Part shown: piece by piece, positions 5,995 to 8,575 of the stretch
Layout of the letters: each line of letters opens with the position of its first letter
Position numbering within the stretch: position 1 is the stretch's first letter
Source: JAULUH01 sp032111745
Lineage (GTDB): Bacteria > Chloroflexota > Anaerolineae > JAAEKA01
Assembly: GCA_032111745.1 (NCBI GenBank)
Contig: JAULUH010000059.1
Coordinates: 1-8,575 of the forward strand
Direction of reading: 5' to 3'
Length of the DNA: 8,575 nt
The notes under the pieces: generated by a model
What the model saw: the letters and a program-made list of their open reading frames with translations, nothing else
Database searches by the model: none
What the model was told of the DNA's origin: nothing
Program-made: the position numbers and the translations under genes

Positions 5995-6021
5995 AATCGG
6001 CCCTCATAGAAGGGCGCGGCC

Positions 6022-6101
6022 CTCCGTCCCGTTCCGGGATGATATGGCCGCCCAGTCCTGGGCTCCGTCCTCTGCAGGATGATCTGCCCGCCCAAGCATC
6101 A
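6022..6101. repeat. Imperfect two-copy repeat of about 40 bp to the right of the insertion sequence
   Basis: CTCCGTCC occurs at 6022 and 6063. GGATGATATGGCCGCCCA (6037-6054) recurs as GGATGATCTGCCCGCCCA (6077-6094), 16 of 18 identical. The first copy continues into a hairpin, GCCCAG/CTGGGC (6050-6063). The core GGCCGCCCA plus the following GCCCA/TGGGC hairpin also occurs in the right end of the insertion sequence at 5746-5763, so this may be the remains of a related element. Confidence 0.6.
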
Positions 6102-6115
6102 GCACCCTCTACGTA

Positions 6116-6134
6116 CTCCGGCTCCCCTCCGGAG
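6116..6134 (-). terminator. Hairpin just after dinB, possible terminator
   Basis: CTCCGG (6116-6121) pairs with CCGGAG (6129-6134) around a 7-nt loop, 6 bp after the dinB stop in the direction of transcription. There is no T-run, so termination is only suggested by position. Confidence 0.35.
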
Positions 6135-6139
6135 CTACC

Positions 6140-7237
6140 TCACTCCCCCGCCTCGTCAAACAACGACAGCTGCCCCGTAGGCTGCACCAACTGCTGCGCG
6201 CCCACCCCCAGCAGCCGCACCGGCCGGCCGCGCTGCCACGTCCGCTCCAACAGCACCAGCGCCGCCCGGTAGATCTCCGTCGCGTCCGCGGTCGGCACCG
6301 GCAGCGTGGTCTGCCGGCTCAGGGTGGAGAAGTCGCCGTAGCGCAGCTTGATGGCGACCGTCCCCCCCGCCACCCCTGCCCGCTGCAGGTGCTCCGCCAC
6401 CCCCTGGCTCATCCGCCACAGCTGCTGCTTCAGCGCCCTGAGCTCCGTGATGTCCCGGCTGAACGTCCGCTCCTGGCTGACCGACTTGCGCTCGTGCTCC
6501 GTCACCACCGGGCTGTCGTCGCAGCCCAGCGCCCGCCGCCGCATCTCTGCCCCGTGGCGGCCGAAGGCCCGCCGCAGCGCCTCCTCGTCCAGGCTGGCCA
6601 GCTCGCCGATGGTGGCCACCCCCAGCTCCGCCAGCCGCCCCGCCGTCACCGGCCCCACTCCCCACAGCGCCCGCGCCGGCAGCGGGGAGAGGAACGCCGC
6701 CTCCTCGCCCGGCCGCACGATCGTCAGGCCGCCCGGCTTGTGCCGGTCCGAGGCCACCTTGGCCACCTGCTTGTTGGTGGCCACGCCCAGGGAGGCCGAA
6801 AGCCCCACCTCCGCCCGCACCCGGGCCTGCAGCCCCTCCGCCAGCCCGGCGGCCGCCTCCCACGGCACCGCCGCCGCCGTCACGTCCAGGAAGGCCTCGT
6901 CGATGCTGATCTGCTCCACCAGCGGCGTCACGTCGACCAGGAGCGCCATCACCCGCCGCGAGTATTGCCGGTACAGCCCGTGCCGCGCCGGCAGCACGAT
7001 GGCCTCCGGGCACAGGCGCAGGGCCTGCGACATCGGCATCGCGGAGCGGCAGCCGTAGGCCCGCGCCGGGTAAGACGCCGCGGCCACCACCCCCCGCTCC
7101 TCCGGCCGCCCGCCCACCAGCACCGGCCGGCCCGCCAGCGCCGGGTTCTCCAGCACCTCCACCGCCGCGAAGAACGCGTCCAGGTCCAGGTGGATAATCG
7201 CGCGGGTCACAGCTTCGTCAGAAGTGGCAAAAGTCAT
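6140..7237 (-). CDS. dinB: DNA polymerase IV (Y-family translesion polymerase)
   Basis: Error-prone Y-family polymerase that copies past damaged bases, 365 aa and complete. Palm metal ligands are Asp18 in DLDAFFAAVE (18-27) and Asp113/Glu114 in SIDEAFLD (111-118); Phe23 sits at the ribonucleotide-excluding steric gate. The thumb helix-hairpin-helix is at about 188-215 (ARALWGVGPVTAGRLAELGVATI). The little-finger domain includes SVSQERTFSRDI (252-263). The C-terminus QLSLF (356-360) is a typical beta-clamp binding motif, so the protein reaches its natural end. No Shine-Dalgarno is visible before ATG 7237; the place it would occupy is taken by one arm of a repeat (7244-7253). GTG at codon 10 is a poorer alternative start. 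It is transcribed away from the PLD gene. No LexA box of a type I know was recognised. Confidence 0.96.
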   Translation of the reverse strand: MTFATSDEAVTRAIIHLDLDAFFAAVEVLENPALAGRPVLVGGRPEERGVVAAASYPARAYGCRSAMPMSQALRLCPEAIVLPARHGLYRQYSRRVMALLVDVTPLVEQISIDEAFLDVTAAAVPWEAAAGLAEGLQARVRAEVGLSASLGVATNKQVAKVASDRHKPGGLTIVRPGEEAAFLSPLPARALWGVGPVTAGRLAELGVATIGELASLDEEALRRAFGRHGAEMRRRALGCDDSPVVTEHERKSVSQERTFSRDITELRALKQQLWRMSQGVAEHLQRAGVAGGTVAIKLRYGDFSTLSRQTTLPVPTADATEIYRAALVLLERTWQRGRPVRLLGVGAQQLVQPTGQLSLFDEAGE

Positions 7238-7242
7238 AAAGA

Positions 7243-7344
7243 TGGAGTCGAGGCTTCAGCCGGGCCTTGAGCGCCCTTTTCACCAGGTGGAGTCGAGGCT
7301 TTAGCCGGGTACTTGGCGCAGACTTCAACCAAAACCTCGACTCC
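7243..7344. repeat. Direct and inverted repeats in front of dinB
   Basis: Two direct copies start TGGAGTCGAGG at 7243 and 7288 and run for 22 bp each with one difference (GGCTTCAGCC against GGCTTTAGCC). A third, inverted arm CCTCGACTCC lies at 7335-7344. The inverted arm can pair over 10 bp with either direct copy, so two folds exclude each other. In the dinB transcript the near copy ends 6 nt before the start codon. The sequence style resembles dispersed intergenic repeats of large GC-rich genomes. Confidence 0.85.
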
Positions 7345-7401
7345 GCTCCACGCGCGAGATCCCGCGCCGCTACCCCATCATTGTACGCCCCTCCCCACCG
7401 C

Positions 7402-7440
7402 TAGCCGAAATTTCGAAACCAGGGTACAATACCCACCCTG
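7402..7440 (+). promoter_or_regulatory. Possible promoter and operator of the PLD gene
   Basis: TACAAT (7425-7430) is a fair -10 box (5 of 6); TAGCCG (7402-7407), 17 bp upstream, is a poor -35. The -10 lies within GGGTA-CAA-TACCC (7422-7434) and is also framed by CAGGGT (7420-7425) and ACCCTG (7435-7440). The spacer holds the palindromes CGAAATTTCG and TTTCGAAA. Palindromes over a -10 and spacer are where a repressor would bind. Transcription would start near 7437. No specific regulator can be named. Confidence 0.35.
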
Positions 7441-7453
7441 ACGAGGCACTTCC

Positions 7454-7564
7454 ATGACGCTTAGCACGCGCGCCCCCCATCGCCCACCGCCGGCCCGCTG
7501 GCCCCACCCAGCCCGGCGACCCCAGGCGACGAGGGCGCCATCCTGGGGGAGAATCACACCATGA
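7454..7564 (+). CDS. Possible 36-aa leader ORF before the PLD gene
   Basis: ATG 7454 follows GAGG (7443-7446) at a 7-nt distance and lies 17 bp after the expected transcription start. The product is rich in Pro and Arg (9 and 7 of 36 residues), with a PPP run at residues 11-13 (HRPPPAR), the type of run that slows ribosomes. Its stop TGA overlaps the PLD start as ATGA, the arrangement of coupled genes. Short open frames are common at this GC content and the composition is what random GC-rich DNA would give, so this is a candidate only. No known leader peptide is recognised. Confidence 0.22.
   Translation: MTLSTRAPHRPPPARWPHPARRPQATRAPSWGRITP
7545..7551 (+). promoter_or_regulatory. Ribosome binding site of the PLD gene
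   Basis: GGGGGAG 9 nt before ATG 7561; it supports this start, which also gives the protein a proper signal sequence. Confidence 0.7.
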
Positions 7565-8575
7565 ATGGACACGGAAAGAACCGGGCCACGGCCGCCATAG
7601 CCGTGCTGGCCCTGGTCCTGGCAGCGGTCATGCTGGCGGCCGCCCAGTGCGCGCCGGCCGCGCCCGCAGCCTCGACCGCGGCCATGGTCGAGCTGCTGGT
7701 GCTGCCGGAGGCCGGCAGCGGGCCTGTCGTGCGGGCCGTCGACGCCGCGCAGGAGAGCCTGCGCCTGAAGGCCTACCTGATCACCGAGGACGACGTCGTC
7801 GACGCCCTCCAGCGCGCCGCCGGCCGCGGGGTCGACGTCCGCGTCCTCCTCGAGCCCGAGCCCGAGGGCGGCGGGGACAGCAACCGCCTGGCCAAACAGG
7901 AGCTCCAGCAGGCCGGCGTCGCCGTGCGCGACACCCCCGGCGCCTTCCGCCTCAGCCACGAGAAGAGCCTGGTCGTCGACGGCACCCGCGCCACCATCAT
8001 GACCCACAACCTCACCTATTCCTCGTTCAACAAGAACCGGGAGTACGCCGCCGTCGTCGACGACCCGGCCCTGGTCGCCGAGGTGGTGGCCGTCTTCGAT
8101 GCCGACTGGGAGCGCCGGCAGCCCGACCTGCGCCAGGCCAGGCTGGTCTGGAGCCCGGTCAACAGCCGCGAGCGGCTCACCGGCCTGATCGATGGCGCCC
8201 GGGAAACCCTCTTCCTCCAGCAGTCCTCCATCCTGGACGACGCCCTGGTGGACCGCCTCCTGGCTGCCGCTCGCCGCGGCGTGGAAGTGCGCCTGGTCAC
8301 GCCGGAGGTGACCGATCCGGACGACTGGGAATACGAGCCGCTGAGCCGGCTGGCCGCCGGCGGCGTGGCCGTGCGCTTCCTGGACGAACCCTACATGCAC
8401 GCCAAGGCCATCCTGGCCGATGGCCAGCGCGCCCTGGTGGGCTCCCAGAACTTCACCCGCGCCTCCCTGGACGACAACCGGGAGCTGGGCATCATCTTCG
8501 AGGATGCGGCGGCCATCAATCGCCTGGCCGCCACCTTCGCCGCCGACTGGGCCCAGGCCGCGCCCATGGCCGTCG
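7561..8575 (+). CDS. Secreted phospholipase D-like protein with two HKD motifs (C-terminus off the right edge)
   Basis: Phosphodiesterase-fold protein of the PLD superfamily; 338 codons are present, with no stop before the edge. The N-terminus has Lys and Arg at 6-8 followed by a hydrophobic stretch (about 10-28, ATAAIAVLALVLAAVMLAAA) and an Ala/Pro-rich segment, a signal peptide that should carry it out of the cytoplasm. Cys30 follows AAAQ, which is not a proper lipobox, so a lipoprotein is doubtful. First catalytic motif: HEKSLVVD (133-140) with downstream Asn150; second: HAKAILAD (280-287) with Asn297 in GSQNFT. Both HxKx4D sets are intact, so one active site can form within a single chain. 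Both halves are complete and little is probably missing. Phospholipid or nucleic acid could be the substrate; the sequence does not decide. It is transcribed divergently from dinB. Confidence 0.92.
   Translation, partial: MNGHGKNRATAAIAVLALVLAAVMLAAAQCAPAAPAASTAAMVELLVLPEAGSGPVVRAVDAAQESLRLKAYLITEDDVVDALQRAAGRGVDVRVLLEPEPEGGGDSNRLAKQELQQAGVAVRDTPGAFRLSHEKSLVVDGTRATIMTHNLTYSSFNKNREYAAVVDDPALVAEVVAVFDADWERRQPDLRQARLVWSPVNSRERLTGLIDGARETLFLQQSSILDDALVDRLLAAARRGVEVRLVTPEVTDPDDWEYEPLSRLAAGGVAVRFLDEPYMHAKAILADGQRALVGSQNFTRASLDDNRELGIIFEDAAAINRLAATFAADWAQAAPMAV

Larger units (their letters stand above)
4412..6004 (+). mobile_element. IS110-family insertion sequence, ends inferred
   Basis: An element of about 1.6 kb: a 97-bp left end, the transposase gene, and a 353-bp right end. 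The ends were placed by a match on both sides: CCCTCGTAGA (4408-4417) and CCCTCATAGA (6001-6010), 9 of 10 identical and both with a CT dinucleotide where IS110-type enzymes recombine. As expected for the family, I see no terminal inverted repeats and no target duplication beyond the shared core. Cutting after CT on both sides gives the coordinates shown. Support comes from the promoter formed when the two ends are joined and from matches between the right-end RNA region and both ends. The long non-coding part lies after the gene, as in the IS1111 branch. The ends remain an inference until an empty site is found. Confidence 0.6.
6005..6139. other. Gap between the insertion sequence and the dinB stop
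   Basis: No gene is seen in these 135 bp. They hold a short hairpin across the insertion point (GCCCT 6000-6004 with AGGGC 6011-6015), a two-copy imperfect repeat (6022-6101) and a hairpin near the dinB stop (6116-6134). A plus-strand open frame starting at 5862 crosses this gap but only runs into the antisense of dinB. Confidence 0.6.
7238..7560. other. Divergent intergenic region between dinB and the PLD gene
   Basis: 323 bp without an established gene. From left to right it holds a repeat cluster able to fold near the dinB start (7243-7344), ATTGTAC (7380-7386) inverted relative to GTACAAT (7424-7430), overlapping palindromes CGAAATTTCG (7406-7415) and TTTCGAAA (7411-7418), a nested inverted repeat around TACAAT (7420-7440), a possible 36-codon leader ORF (7454-7564) and the PLD ribosome site. 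Promoters for both genes must lie here or further upstream in it. Confidence 0.7.

Noticed and set aside
4423..6079. TGCAGGA shared by both sides of the element (4423-4429 and 6073-6079) as an alternative pair of ends
   Set aside because: The match is only 7 bp, while the CCCTC(G/A)TAGA pair is longer, contains the CT core and gives a joined promoter.
5862..6272. Plus-strand frame of 136 codons after the transposase
   Set aside because: It covers the element's right end, the gap and the antisense of dinB, and has no ribosome site or recognisable content.
7300..7328. Minus-strand TTGAAG with a downstream -10 for dinB
   Set aside because: The best -10 at the right distance, GCTAAA, matches only 3 of 6 bases and belongs to the repeat.
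7378..8400. Minus-strand frame of 340 codons
   Set aside because: It is antisense to the PLD gene, which has both HKD motifs, a ribosome site and a signal peptide.

Overview
The window is GC-rich bacterial chromosome. Its intergenic gaps carry short GC-rich hairpin repeats (GGGCGGGG-TCT-CCCCGCCC; GGCTTTAGCC inside GGAGTCGAGG). From memory such repeats occur in Chloroflexota of the Anaerolineae type, but nothing here proves the phylum, so treat that as a weak guess.

Left part (1-4317), all on the minus strand and therefore read right to left: a cytochrome P450 with a good extended -10 promoter, a 100-bp gap with two strong hairpins, a small alpha/beta hydrolase, a PlsC-type acyltransferase 3 bp further on, a gap filled by an 18-bp tandem repeat array, then a MacB/LolD-type ABC ATPase overlapping by 4 bp the start of its FtsX/MacB-type permease, which runs off the left edge. 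The content (oxidation, hydrolysis, acyl transfer, export) suggests lipid modification and export, but no substrate can be read from the sequence.

Middle (about 4412-6004): an IS110-family insertion sequence on the plus strand. Its ends can be inferred from a CCCTC(G/A)TAGA match present on both sides. Joining them into a circle would create the promoter TTGACA-N16-TACTAT. The 353 bp after the transposase gene holds a run of hairpins and a 15-nt stretch that matches one end of the element directly and the other by complementarity. This is the candidate bridge RNA (seekRNA) and the most interesting part of the window. The flank to its right (6022-6134) has imperfect repeats, one of which resembles a piece of the element's right end.

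Right part: dinB (DNA polymerase IV, complete, minus strand) and, divergently, a secreted phospholipase-D-like protein with two HKD motifs, cut by the right edge. The 323-bp gap between them contains a repeat cluster able to fold next to the dinB start, nested palindromes around a TACAAT box, and a possible 36-codon leader ORF that overlaps the PLD start by ATGA.
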